A stretch of DNA of 64,000 bases, from assembly GCA_965242795.1 (NCBI GenBank), contig OZ251505.1, forward strand, positions 3,844,001 through 3,908,000, given 5' to 3'. This document shows, piece by piece, positions 16,672-24,105 of this stretch. Both the position numbers and the translations under genes were made by a program. The stretch comes from Bin18 sp965242795. GTDB taxonomy: Bacteria > Desulfobacterota > Binatia > Bin18. The notes under the pieces were generated by a model that was given only the letters and a program-made list of their open reading frames with translations, was not told the origin of the DNA and ran no database searches. The first letter of the stretch is position 1. Each line of letters opens with the position of its first letter.

Positions 16672-17879
16672 CGCGCGTCGAGCGAAATCCGGTTGCCGTG
16701 GGCCAGCAGGTCCGCCACGGTTTGGAGAAAAGCACCGGCCGGCGCGCCGTCGATCACGCGGTGGTCGAAGGTCAGGCTGAGCACCATGGTCGAGCGTGTG
16801 GCGATTTCTCCCCGGTACAGCGCCGGTTTTTCGACGATGCGGCCCACGCCCAGAATGCCGGTCTGCGGGGTGTTCAGAATCGGCGTGAACGCGTCGACCC
16901 CGTACATGCCGAGATTGGAGACGGTGAACGTGCCGCCCGAGACGTCTTCGAGCGTGAGGCGGCCGGCGCGCGCCTTCTCGGCCAGTGTCTTGGCCTCGCC
17001 GGCGACTTCCTCGAGCGATTTCCGGTCGGCGTCGCGGATGACGGGGACGATCAGGCCCTCGTCCAGCGCCACGGCCAGTCCGACGTGAATGCCGCGGGTG
17101 AGGCGGAGCGTGCCGTCTTCGAGCGTCGCGTTCATGCGCGGATGTTGCCGCAGCGCGTGCGCGCACGCCTGGACGATGAAGTCGGTGTACGTGACGCCGA
17201 ACTCCTGACGGACCGCGTGGCGGCGGTCGATCAACTCGCTGACGTCCACCTCGTTGGTGATGGTCAACTGCGCGCTGCCCTGCAGGCTCTGGTGCATGCG
17301 CTCGGCAATCACCTTGCGCATGCCGCGCAGCGGCTGAGTCTCGTCCTCGGTCGGCGCGGGAGTTGCCGCGGATTGTCCCCCGCCGTCGATGATCTTCTGG
17401 ACGTCCTCGCGCGTGATTCGGCCGCGCGGTCCGCTGCCGGTCACGCGATCGAGGTCGATGCCGTGTTCCTTGGCCAGTTTGCGCGCGGCCGGGGTCACCG
17501 GCACCCGTTTGGGACGGTCCGCGGAGGCGGCGCTTTCGGCAGCCGGTGCGGCTTCGGGCGGCGCTGCCGCGGCCGGGGTTGGAGCCGCCTGTGCGCCGGC
17601 GGCGTCCGCATAGCGCGCGGCGATCTCGGCCACGTCCTCGCCGGCTTCGGCCAGCACCGCGACCGGCAGGCCGACGCCGACGACGGCTTCCACGGCGTAC
17701 AACAGCTTGGCGACCGTCCCGTCCGCGGGCGCCTCGATCTCGTACAGCACTTTTTCGGTTTCGACCTCGAACAGAGCTTCGCCGGCCGCGATCGCGTCTC
17801 CCTCGGCCTTGAACCACTGCTGGATCGTGCCTTCGGTCATGGTCAGGCCGAACTTGGGCATGACGACTTCTACTGCCAC
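16668..17879 (-). CDS. Dihydrolipoamide acyltransferase (E2) of a 2-oxoacid dehydrogenase
   Basis: Core of a pyruvate-dehydrogenase-type complex; transfers the acyl group from lipoamide to CoA. The GTG at 17879 follows AAAGGATG at good spacing and gives 403 residues. Order: one lipoyl domain (about 1-80, lipoylated Lys43 in E-T-E-K), an Ala/Pro linker, a peripheral-subunit-binding domain (R-V-P-V-T-P-A-A-R-K-L-A-K-E-H-G), another Ala/Pro linker, and the catalytic domain ending with D-H-R-V-I-D-G-A. The frame stays open 5' of GTG, but that part is E1beta in another phase. It follows E1beta by 53 bases. Pyruvate or acetoin is the likely substrate; sequence alone does not decide. No E3 gene is in the window. 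Confidence 0.92.
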   Translation of the reverse strand: MAVEVVMPKFGLTMTEGTIQQWFKAEGDAIAAGEALFEVETEKVLYEIEAPADGTVAKLLYAVEAVVGVGLPVAVLAEAGEDVAEIAARYADAAGAQAAPTPAAAAPPEAAPAAESAASADRPKRVPVTPAARKLAKEHGIDLDRVTGSGPRGRITREDVQKIIDGGGQSAATPAPTEDETQPLRGMRKVIAERMHQSLQGSAQLTITNEVDVSELIDRRHAVRQEFGVTYTDFIVQACAHALRQHPRMNATLEDGTLRLTRGIHVGLAVALDEGLIVPVIRDADRKSLEEVAGEAKTLAEKARAGRLTLEDVSGGTFTVSNLGMYGVDAFTPILNTPQTGILGVGRIVEKPALYRGEIATRSTMVLSLTFDHRVIDGAPAGAFLQTVADLLAHGNRISLDAR

Positions 17880-17932
17880 GGGTGCATCCTTTCGTTCGCC
17901 GCGAAGGGGCCGTTGGCCGGAACGCCGCGGGG

Positions 17933-18901
17933 CTAGGCCAGCAGTTCCTTGACGCCCGCCACGATTTTCTTGTCGTCGGGCAGCACGAATTTTTCCAGCG
18001 GCGGGCTGAAGGGGACGGGGACGTCGGGCGCGGTCAGGCGCTTGACCGGCGCGTCGAGAAAGTCGAAGCCCTTGTCCGCGATCACCGCGGCGATTTCCGC
18101 GGCCGCACCGCAGCGCAAATGGCCTTCGTCCACGACCAGCACGCGCTGCGTCTTCGCGACGGACTTGAGCAACGTGTCTTCGTCCAGCGGAATCAGGCTG
18201 CGCGGGTCCACGACCTCGACCGAGATGCCGTCCTCGGCCAGCGCCTCGGCCGCCTTGAGTGCGCGCGAGACCATGTAGCCGACCGCGACCACGGTGACGT
18301 CCGCGCCCTCGCGTTTCACCGCGGCCTGCCCGAGCGGAACGACGTACTCGTCGTCCGGCACGGCCTGCTTGCTGCGCCCCAGCTTGAGGTGTTCGAAGAC
18401 CAGCACCGGGTTGTTGTCGCGGATCGCGCTCTTGAGCAGCCCCTTCATGTCGTACACGTCCGACGGCACCACGATCTTGAGCCCCGGCACGCTCATGAAC
18501 TGCGAATAGACGGTTTCCGAATGCTGGGCCGCGGCGGAGCCGACTGCGCCGCACACCGCGCGGAACGTGATCGGCATGTCGGCTTGGCCGCCCGACATGT
18601 AGCGCAGCTTGGCGGCCTGATTACAGACCTGGTCCCAGCAACAATAGAAGAAGCTGGCGAACTCGATCTCGACGATGGGCCGCATCCCGGCCAGGGCCGC
18701 GCCGACCCCGGCGCCGGCATAGCCCGCCTCGGAAATCGGCGCGTTCAGAATCCGGTCGGCGCCGAACTCGTCGGTCAGGCCGCTGGTCGCGCCGAACGCC
18801 CCTACCCAGACGTCCAGCCCCATCAGGAAGGTCGTCGAATCAAGGCGGAGTTCTTCGGCCAGCGCCTCGTTGATCGCCTGAATGAACGTGATCTCCCGCA
18901 T
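17933..18901 (-). CDS. pdhB: 2-oxoacid dehydrogenase E1 component, beta subunit
   Basis: Beta half of the thiamine-diphosphate E1 heterotetramer. The 322 residues begin M-R-E-I-T-F-I-Q-A-I-N-E-A-L and show the family features G-L-D-V-W-V-G-A-F-G-A-T-S-G-L-T-D-E-F-G, N-A-P-I-S-E-A-G-Y-A-G-A, P-S-D-V-Y-D-M-K-G-L-L and the C-terminal V-V-D-P-R-S-L-I-P-L-D. GGAGGGC stands before the ATG. It lies 19 bases after the alpha-subunit gene and before E2, one transcription unit. The symbol assumes pyruvate as substrate; acetoin dehydrogenase (acoB) looks alike. Confidence 0.92.
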   Translation of the reverse strand: MREITFIQAINEALAEELRLDSTTFLMGLDVWVGAFGATSGLTDEFGADRILNAPISEAGYAGAGVGAALAGMRPIVEIEFASFFYCCWDQVCNQAAKLRYMSGGQADMPITFRAVCGAVGSAAAQHSETVYSQFMSVPGLKIVVPSDVYDMKGLLKSAIRDNNPVLVFEHLKLGRSKQAVPDDEYVVPLGQAAVKREGADVTVVAVGYMVSRALKAAEALAEDGISVEVVDPRSLIPLDEDTLLKSVAKTQRVLVVDEGHLRCGAAAEIAAVIADKGFDFLDAPVKRLTAPDVPVPFSPPLEKFVLPDDKKIVAGVKELLA

Positions 18902-18920
18902 GGCGTGCCCTCCGTCGCCC

Positions 18921-19916
18921 TCAGTGTTGGGAGGCGGTCGAAAACATGTCGTCCAACGCTTCTTCCGGTGCGGGCAGCGGGCTGTCCAGCGCGAACTGTA
19001 CGGCCTCGTCGATCCGCCGGCCGACCTCCGCGCGCACGGCCTCCAGTTCCTCGGCGCTGAAGTTGCCCGGCACGAAGCGTTGCTCGAAGCCGGTCAACGG
19101 ACAGCGTTTCTTCCAGGCTTCGATTTCGTCCGCGGGCCGGTAACTGCGCTTGCCCAGAAACGCTTCCTCGCCCACCACGTGGCCCTCCCAGCGATATGTC
19201 TTGCACTCCAGCAGCGTGGGTCCGTCGCCCTTGCGGGCGCGCTCGACCGCCTCGCGCGTGGCCTCGTACACCTCGACCACGTCGTTGCCGTTCACGACCA
19301 CGCCCGGCATGTCGTGGCCGCGCGCCCGGTCGGCGATGTCCTTGACGGACGTCACGTCGCGGCCGGCGGTGAACTCGCCGTACAGGTTGTTTTCGCACAC
19401 ATAGACGACCGGCAGCTTCCAGGCCGCGGCGAGATTGAGCGATTCGTGGAACGTCCCCTCGTTCGAGGCGCCGTCACCGAAGAAGCACGCCGCGACCTCG
19501 CCGCTGCCGCGCACCTTGGCGGCCAGCCCCGCGCCGGTCGCAATCGGCAGCCCGGCGCCGACGATGCCGTTCGCGCCCAGAATGCCCAACTCGAAGTTGG
19601 CGATGTGCATGGAGCCGCCCTTGCCCTTGCAGTAGCCGGTCTTCTTGCCGAACAGTTCGGCCATCATGGGCTTCACATCGCCGCCCTTGGCGATCAGGTG
19701 GCCGTGACCGCGGTGGGTGCTGGTGATGTAGTCCGTGTCGGTCAGGGCCGCGGCCACGCCGGTCGCCGACGCTTCCTCGCCGATCGAGACGTGCACGAAG
19801 CCGGGAATCTTCCCCTCCTGAAAGATCTCCTTCACGCGCGACTCGAACTGTCGGATGGTCTGCATCGTGCGGTACATATCGAGGAGTCGGTCGTTGCCGA
19901 GCCCGTTGTCTGACAT
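18921..19916 (-). CDS. pdhA: 2-oxoacid dehydrogenase E1 component, alpha subunit
   Basis: Alpha half of E1, binding thiamine diphosphate and decarboxylating the 2-oxoacid. The 331 residues carry T-H-R-G-H-G-H, G-G-S-M-H and the cofactor motif G147-D-G-A-S-N-E-G ... N161 (G-D-G-x-N pattern) ending in V-C-E-N-N. Residues around D-Y-I-T-S-T-H-R-G and H-I-A-N-F resemble acetoin/pyruvate E1alpha rather than branched-chain enzymes. The ATG has a very strong ribosome site (AAGGAGGG, 19924-19931). It is the first gene of the operon, with a promoter-like sequence 40-70 bases upstream. Confidence 0.92.
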   Translation of the reverse strand: MSDNGLGNDRLLDMYRTMQTIRQFESRVKEIFQEGKIPGFVHVSIGEEASATGVAAALTDTDYITSTHRGHGHLIAKGGDVKPMMAELFGKKTGYCKGKGGSMHIANFELGILGANGIVGAGLPIATGAGLAAKVRGSGEVAACFFGDGASNEGTFHESLNLAAAWKLPVVYVCENNLYGEFTAGRDVTSVKDIADRARGHDMPGVVVNGNDVVEVYEATREAVERARKGDGPTLLECKTYRWEGHVVGEEAFLGKRSYRPADEIEAWKKRCPLTGFEQRFVPGNFSAEELEAVRAEVGRRIDEAVQFALDSPLPAPEEALDDMFSTASQH

Positions 19917-19954
19917 GGCGGGTCCCTCCTTCCCAGCGTGCGAAAAGCCGGGTC

Positions 19955-19984
19955 TTTCTAGTCCGAAATCCGACGGGCGGTCAA
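19955..19984 (-). promoter_or_regulatory. Putative sigma-70-like promoter of the E1alpha-E1beta-E2 operon
   Basis: Read on the minus strand, TTGACC and TAGAAA are separated by 18 bases and lie about 40 bases upstream of the E1alpha start. The -35 matches consensus in 5 of 6 positions, the -10 in 4 of 6. It is the only good pair in the 156-base gap between this operon and the divergent toxin-antitoxin genes. Confidence 0.45.
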
Positions 19985-20072
19985 CCGCAAGCGTGGAGAA
20001 CCGACGTTCCGATTGCCCACGAATGGAGAAGGCTTTATCCTCCGGCCAACGACGCGGGAGAGAGGTTCGGGA

Positions 20073-20309
20073 ATGAGTAACATTCGATGGTCCGTGGTGG
20101 TCAGGGAGGATACCGACCGCGCCTTACGGTCCTATCTCGACGCCAGGGGCGCGAGGAGGGGAAGCCTGTCCCGCTTCGTGGACGAGGCGGTGCGTGCGCG
20201 CTTGTTCGAGTTGACCGTCGACGAGGTCAAGGAACGGAACCGCGCCTACGCGCAGGACGAGATTCTTGCTGCTATTGAGGATGCGCTTGCCGTCAACCGA
20301 TGCGAGTAG
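20073..20309 (+). CDS. Ribbon-helix-helix antitoxin-like protein
   Basis: A 78-residue protein beginning M-S-N-I-R-W-S-V-V-V-R-E-D-T-D-R-A-L-R, a beta strand plus helix as in CopG/Arc-type ribbon-helix-helix DNA-binding proteins. S-L-S-R-F-V-D-E-A-V-R-A-R as second helix is followed by a charged C-terminus that would wrap the toxin. It overlaps the downstream PIN-domain gene by 10 bases, the usual antitoxin-first layout. ATG 20073 lies 11 bases after GAGAGAGG. By analogy with VapBC it probably represses its own operon. Family call by pattern only. Confidence 0.75.
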   Translation: MSNIRWSVVVREDTDRALRSYLDARGARRGSLSRFVDEAVRARLFELTVDEVKERNRAYAQDEILAAIEDALAVNRCE

Positions 20310-20713
20310 CCCTCGACACCGGCGTCTTGATGGCGGCGCTGATTACTACCAACACACCGCCGGATCGTATTTATCAAGCTTGGCGGGAGGGCAGGTTCGA
20401 GTTGATTACCTCCGACTGGCAATTGGACGAGTTCCGGCGCGTGAGCCGATATCCTCGGTTACGGAAATTCGTCAGACCCGCTGACGCAGGCCGAACGGTC
20501 AACAGCCTGCGTTCACAAGCCGTCGTGTTGACGAACCTACCCCGGGTCGATGCATCGCGGGACCCTGACGACAACCCAATCCTCGCCACAGCCCTCGCCG
20601 GCGAAGTACAGTATCTCGTGAGTGGCGACAAGAGAGATTTGTTGACCTTGAAGAGTATCGGGGGCGTCCGTATCGTTTCCGCGCGCCGGTTCATGGACAT
20701 CCTTAATCGCTGA
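20300..20713 (+). CDS. PIN-domain toxin-like ribonuclease
   Basis: A 137-residue PIN-domain protein, partner of the upstream ribbon-helix-helix protein. The acidic metal site is complete: D6 (V-A-L-D-T-G-V-L), E44 (L-D-E-F-R-R-V), D91 (D-P-D-D-N-P-I-L-A-T-A) and D110 (V-S-G-D-K-R-D-L). The D-x-D-D-N and S-G-D-K-x-D-L pattern is that of the 'putative toxin, PIN' branch, somewhat apart from classical VapC. Expected function: RNA cleavage when the antitoxin is lost. GC content is lower than in the flanking pdh genes, in keeping with horizontal movement of such pairs. Confidence 0.82.
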   Translation: MRVALDTGVLMAALITTNTPPDRIYQAWREGRFELITSDWQLDEFRRVSRYPRLRKFVRPADAGRTVNSLRSQAVVLTNLPRVDASRDPDDNPILATALAGEVQYLVSGDKRDLLTLKSIGGVRIVSARRFMDILNR

Positions 20714-20742
20714 ATGAACCGCGCCCATTGCACTACCAGGGA

Positions 20743-21999
20743 TCAGATGACGCCCGCTTCTTTGAGGCGCGCGACTTCGGCCCGGTCGAGGCCGGCGAAG
20801 TGGGTGTACACTTGCTCGTTGTCGTGGCCCACCGGCACGGAGCCGCGCCAGATCTTGCCGGGGGTGTCGGAGAAGGCCGGACTGACGCCCGTGCCTCTCA
20901 CGTTGCCGACTTGGCCGTCTTCCCACTCGACGTGCACATTGCGCGCCTCGTAGTGCGGGTCGTCGGCCATGTCCTTGCTGTTCATGATCGGACAGCAGGC
21001 GACCTGCGCTTCGTTCAACGTTTCCACGACCTCAGCTACGCTGCGCTCCGCGATCCAGCCGCGTAGCAACGCGTCGAACTCGATGCCTTCCATGCCGTTC
21101 ACGTCCGTGCTGGCCGTCTGCCACTTTTCGTCCTCGGGGTCCAATCCGAGCACACGGCACACGCGCGAAAACACGGCCAAGCCGACCGCGCCTACCACCA
21201 CCCAGCCGTCGCTGGCCTGGAATGCGTCGTAGGGCTGGAACGCGGTCGCCTTGTTGCCGGTCCGCTCGCGCACGAAGCCGTTGCTGAAATACTCGACCAT
21301 CGTGCCGGACAGCAGGCGGTGGATGCACTCGAACTGCGAGATGTCGATGACTTGGCCCCGCCCGGTTCGTTGCGCCGAAATGTAGGCGGCCAGCGACGAC
21401 CACAGGCAGAACAGCGCCGTAATGTAGTCCGCAGTCCACGGGTTGGCACGGATGGGCGGGTCGGGGTCCGGGAAGCCGGTCTGGTACATCAGGCCGCCGA
21501 ACGCCTGGCCGATCATGTCGTACGAGGCGCGGCCCAGATAATCGGAATGGCCGGTCTGGCCGTAGCCCGACACGTGCGCGATGACGAGCTTGGGGTTGGC
21601 GGCCAGCACGGCCTCGTCGGTCAGGCCCCACTTGGTGTAGGAGCCGGGCTTGGAGCTTTCCATCCAGATGTCGCACGCCTCGACCAGCTTGAGGAACAGG
21701 TCGCGGCCTTCGGGCCGGCTGAAGTCGAGGCTGGCGTGCCACTCGTTGCGGCGCTCCTGTATCCAGGTCGTCGCCACGCCGCCGCTGCCGTCCTTGGCCG
21801 GCAACTGCATGCCCAGGTTGCGCCACGCGGCGTCTCCGGTGCCGACGCGCTCGATCTGAATCACCTCGGCGCCCTGTTCCGCGGCCAGTGCCGCGGCGAA
21901 CGGCTGTGCGACCAGACTGCCGGTCGAGACGATGCGGACACCCTCCAGGGACCCGAACTGTTCGGGCAATAGCGAAGCGGGACGCGGTTCCATGCTCAT
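20743..21999 (-). CDS. CaiB/BaiF-family CoA-transferase
   Basis: Class III CoA-transferase of 418 residues that moves CoA between carboxylic acids through an aspartyl-CoA intermediate. The expected aspartate is D161 in R-A-S-Y-D-M-I-G-Q-A-F-G-G-L-M-Y-Q-T-G. Other marks are A-A-L-A-A-E-Q-G-A-E-V-I-Q-I-E-R, V-S-G-Y-G-Q-T-G and the C-terminal P-A-F-S-D-T-P-G. GAGAAGGGAGC precedes ATG 21999, which overlaps the stop of the upstream hypothetical gene (ATGA). The substrate cannot be told; such enzymes are common in degradation of carnitine, oxalate, bile acids and aromatics. Confidence 0.88.
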   Translation of the reverse strand: MSMEPRPASLLPEQFGSLEGVRIVSTGSLVAQPFAAALAAEQGAEVIQIERVGTGDAAWRNLGMQLPAKDGSGGVATTWIQERRNEWHASLDFSRPEGRDLFLKLVEACDIWMESSKPGSYTKWGLTDEAVLAANPKLVIAHVSGYGQTGHSDYLGRASYDMIGQAFGGLMYQTGFPDPDPPIRANPWTADYITALFCLWSSLAAYISAQRTGRGQVIDISQFECIHRLLSGTMVEYFSNGFVRERTGNKATAFQPYDAFQASDGWVVVGAVGLAVFSRVCRVLGLDPEDEKWQTASTDVNGMEGIEFDALLRGWIAERSVAEVVETLNEAQVACCPIMNSKDMADDPHYEARNVHVEWEDGQVGNVRGTGVSPAFSDTPGKIWRGSVPVGHDNEQVYTHFAGLDRAEVARLKEAGVI

Positions 22000-22706
22000 G
22001 CTCCCTTCTCGGACACGATCTCGAAGCCGAAATGCCGGGCGGCGTCTTCGACGGCCCGGCCCAGCTCGGCATGCTCTTTACGAATGAGGAAATAATAGGC
22101 GGTCGGTTTTTTCCAGATGGCACAGACCTGTGCGTTCCGATCCATCTTCCGCAAATTTTCGGACTTCTCTTCGTGCAGCCGTTTTATGGGTTCGGACGAG
22201 AAATCGAAACGATAATACTGGAAGATCATCAGCGAGGTCCGTTCGAGTTCCTTGCAGCAGCGCTGCAATTCCTCGTACGAGACGTATTCATTTTCTCGTT
22301 TCGGTTTGCTGCGCGGCCGGATGCCGGTATCCGGATCGAGAAACAGGAGGTCCCGAGGCGTGCGCGCGAACCGGTGAATCATCTTGCCGAAATACTTTCG
22401 TCTTTTCTCTTTGGCAACGGAGAAGGGATTCGGGAAATACGCCCCTTCCCGAATCAGGGTTTTCTTCTTCAACAGACGGACGTTCCGCTTCTGCTTCCGG
22501 CGCACCTGGGAGTCGAGAAAATCGAACAGGTCTTCATCTTTATCGCGGAGATCCCGCTTTTCCAGATATTCGAGTTTTCCGCCGCCTTTCTTGCGGTCGT
22601 GCGTCAACAGCCAGCACACGCCGACCTTGAATCCGCTGGCCGCAAAGTTCCGCAGCAAGCCGTATTTGTAGAAATCTCTTTCGTCTCCGAAAAACTGGTT
22701 GTTCAT
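21996..22706 (-). CDS. Hypothetical protein with FGDxRDFYKYGL and FLDPDTGI motifs
   Basis: A 236-residue, Lys/Arg-rich soluble protein of family unknown to me. The start at M-N-N-Q-F-F-G-D-E-R-D-F-Y-K-Y-G-L-L is chosen because this block looks like a conserved N-terminus; the frame runs 11 codons further 5'. In the middle, L-L-F-L-D-P-D-T-G-I is followed by E-Y-V-S-Y-E-E-L and L-M-I-F-Q-Y-Y-R-F, which I recall from uncharacterised bacterial proteins that may have a methyltransferase-like fold. The gene is poorer in GC than its neighbours, follows a palindromic repeat, and is coupled by ATGA to the CoA-transferase, probably by chance insertion rather than shared function. Confidence 0.6.
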   Translation of the reverse strand: MNNQFFGDERDFYKYGLLRNFAASGFKVGVCWLLTHDRKKGGGKLEYLEKRDLRDKDEDLFDFLDSQVRRKQKRNVRLLKKKTLIREGAYFPNPFSVAKEKRRKYFGKMIHRFARTPRDLLFLDPDTGIRPRSKPKRENEYVSYEELQRCCKELERTSLMIFQYYRFDFSSEPIKRLHEEKSENLRKMDRNAQVCAIWKKPTAYYFLIRKEHAELGRAVEDAARHFGFEIVSEKGA

Positions 22707-22726
22707 CGGAAGACCCCTCTCCCTAA

Positions 22727-22749
22727 CCCTCCCCCACAAGGGGGGAGGG
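22727..22749. repeat. Palindrome with stem CCCTCCCCC / GGGGGAGGG (copy 1)
   Basis: Nine-base stem and short loop, just upstream of the hypothetical gene that starts at 22706. The same stem recurs at 24031-24053, so it is a dispersed palindrome rather than a one-off terminator. Confidence 0.7.
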
Positions 22750-22771
22750 AATGAAGGAGAAACATGTTCTG

Positions 22772-22810
22772 CCCCCTCTCCGCTTGCAGGAGAAGGCCGG
22801 GGAGAGGGGG
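22772..22810. repeat. Inverted repeat CCCCCTCTCC / GGAGAGGGGG
   Basis: Perfect 10-base arms with a 19-base loop, between the hypothetical gene and the first DUF1640-like gene. It could end transcription of the DUF1640 array (minus strand), although no T-run follows. It is of the same C/G-rich type as the palindromes at 22727 and 24031. Confidence 0.6.
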
Positions 22811-22854
22811 AATGAGAAACGCCTCATTATTCTGTGTGGAAGGAGAGACCGTCG

Positions 22855-23094
22855 TCAGGGAAGCAGCTTTATCAGGGCGACCGTCAATGTCGTCTGGAGG
22901 GCCACAATCGCCGACGCCGTCTTGAACAAGTCGGCCTGCACCTCGGCTCTGAGCGCCGCCAAGTCAGCTTTGGTTGCTACCTGGTCGTCTACGGCCTCGC
23001 CGACGGTCCGCACCACGGCTTCCGCTTGTGCTTCCTGGAAGCCGGCCCGTTCCAGGTTCTTGACCGCGGCGTGCGTGTCGAAAGTCGTACTCAT
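22855..23094 (-). CDS. DUF1640-like coiled-coil protein, copy 1 (shortest)
   Basis: A 79-residue protein: helical head (M-S-T-T-F-D-T-H-A-A-V-K-N-L-E-R-A-G-F-Q-E-A-Q-A-E-A), a heptad-like helix (V-A-T-K-A-D-L-A-A-L-R-A-E-V) and a hydrophobic C-terminal segment that may anchor it in a membrane. This resembles the DUF1640/CCDC90 family, whose bacterial role is unknown. The start is the M of M-S-T-T-F; a further in-frame ATG at 23121 would add 9 residues in all three copies' style (M-D-x-S). It lacks the 11-residue repeat present in copies 2 and 3. Confidence 0.7.
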   Translation of the reverse strand: MSTTFDTHAAVKNLERAGFQEAQAEAVVRTVGEAVDDQVATKADLAALRAEVQADLFKTASAIVALQTTLTVALIKLLP

Positions 23095-23115
23095 TCGGTT
23101 TCTCTCATGACTCTT

Positions 23116-23129
23116 ATCCACTAGTGGAT
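23116..23129. promoter_or_regulatory. Perfect 14-bp palindrome ATCCACTAGTGGAT upstream of DUF1640 copy 1
   Basis: Fully symmetric site 22 bases upstream of the copy 1 start. A close variant (19 bp with a 3-base centre) stands at the same distance before copy 2 but not before copy 3. Candidate operator or short hairpin. Confidence 0.45.
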
Positions 23130-23180
23130 GAGTAAACTGTACGAGTTCGCGGTTCTTCCGTTCTTACCCGACACGACGGG

Positions 23181-23501
23181 CTAGGGCGAAGGAGGTGCGA
23201 CGCCGGGAATCAACCAGTTGAGCAAAGCGACGGTCAAGGCCACCGTCAATCCGCTCGTCAAACCGACGATAGCAAGCGCGGCTTTGAACAAGTCACCCTG
23301 CACGTCAGCTTTGAGTGCTGCGCTGTTGGCCTGCATGTCAGCTTTGATTTCGGCCCTGAGTGTTGCCAAGTCGGCCTTGGTCGCTACTTGGTCGTCTATG
23401 GCTTCGCCCACGGTGCGCACCACGGCCTCCGCCTGCGCTTCCTGGAAGCCGGCCCGTTCCAGGTTCTTGACCGCGGCATACGTGTCGAAGGTCGTACTCA
23501 T
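23181..23501 (-). CDS. DUF1640-like coiled-coil protein, copy 2
   Basis: A 106-residue paralogue of the flanking genes. Head and heptad region are almost identical to copy 3. It carries one unit of an 11-residue repeat (K-A-D-M-Q-A-N-S-A-A-L) before K-A-D-V-Q-G-D-L-F-K-A-A-L. A longer hydrophobic C-terminus (G-L-T-S-G-L-T-V-A-L-T-V-A-L-L-N-W-L-I-P) looks like a membrane span, then G-V-A-P-P-S-P. The copy and about 85 bases of 3' flank match copy 3 almost base for base with a 408-base period: a recent tandem duplication. Confidence 0.72.
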   Translation of the reverse strand: MSTTFDTYAAVKNLERAGFQEAQAEAVVRTVGEAIDDQVATKADLATLRAEIKADMQANSAALKADVQGDLFKAALAIVGLTSGLTVALTVALLNWLIPGVAPPSP

Positions 23502-23520
23502 GCGGTTTCCCTCGTAACTC

Positions 23521-23539
23521 TCATCCACTAGGTGGATGA
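23521..23539. promoter_or_regulatory. 19-bp inverted repeat TCATCCAC-TAG-GTGGATGA upstream of DUF1640 copy 2
   Basis: Eight-base arms around TAG, 20 bases upstream of the copy 2 start. It is the counterpart of the palindrome before copy 1, with the centre changed by one inserted base, and so may be a conserved regulatory site of the array. Confidence 0.45.
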
Positions 23540-23588
23540 GTCAACTGTACGAGTTCGCGTTTCTTCCGTTCTTACCCGATACGACGGG

Positions 23589-23942
23589 CTAGGGCGAAGG
23601 AGGTGCGACGCCGGGAATCAACCAGTTGAGCAAAGCGACGGTCAAGGCCACCGTCAATCCGCTCGTCAAACCGACGATGGCAAGCGCGGCTTTGAACAAG
23701 TCACCCTGCATGTCAGCTTTGAGCGCAGCGCTATTGGTCTGCATGTCAGCTTTGAGTGCCGCGCTGTTGGCCTGCATGTCGGCTTTGATTTCGGCTCTGA
23801 GCGTCGCCAAGTCAGCCTTGGTGGCTACTTGGTCATCTATAGCCTCGCCGACGGTGCGCACCACAGCTTCCGCTTGCGTTTCCTGGAAGCCGGCCCGTTC
23901 CAGGTTCTTGACAGCGGCATACGTGTCGAAGGTCGTGCTCAT
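23589..23942 (-). CDS. DUF1640-like coiled-coil protein, copy 3 (longest)
   Basis: A 117-residue paralogue and first of the three in transcription order. It differs from copy 2 mainly by one more 33-base (11-residue) repeat unit (K-A-D-M-Q-T-N-S-A-A-L), so the coiled-coil grows by one unit from copy to copy. The C-terminus ends in the same hydrophobic segment and G-V-A-P-P-S-P. The frame is open far upstream, but M-S-T-T-F-D-T-Y is the shared start. Its upstream sequence differs from that of copies 1 and 2 and contains a TTCTC/GAGAA hairpin instead of the ATCCAC palindrome. Confidence 0.72.
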   Translation of the reverse strand: MSTTFDTYAAVKNLERAGFQETQAEAVVRTVGEAIDDQVATKADLATLRAEIKADMQANSAALKADMQTNSAALKADMQGDLFKAALAIVGLTSGLTVALTVALLNWLIPGVAPPSP

Positions 23943-24030
23943 GCGGTTTCTTCTCGTCTCCCCCTCATCTGATTTTCTCCTAAGTAGAGAAGCAAGAAGC
24001 GGAGTGCTCCAAGGTCGCCTCCCTTCAATC

Positions 24031-24053
24031 CCCTCCCCCCTCATGGGGGAGGG
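24031..24053. repeat. Palindrome with stem CCCTCCCCC / GGGGGAGGG (copy 2)
   Basis: Same nine-base stem as at 22727-22749 with another loop. The two copies bracket the DUF1640 array. This copy lies between the luciferase-like gene and DUF1640 copy 3. Confidence 0.7.
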
Positions 24054-24105
24054 CTTGAGCTTGCTCCGGACTTGATCCGGGGGAGAGGAGGAACGACGGC
24101 GCCCC

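Noticed and set aside
16668..19916. Acetoin dehydrogenase rather than pyruvate dehydrogenase
   Set aside because: Not excluded by sequence; no acetoin regulator or acoC/acoX-type gene is adjacent, so the more general 2-oxoacid dehydrogenase call was kept.
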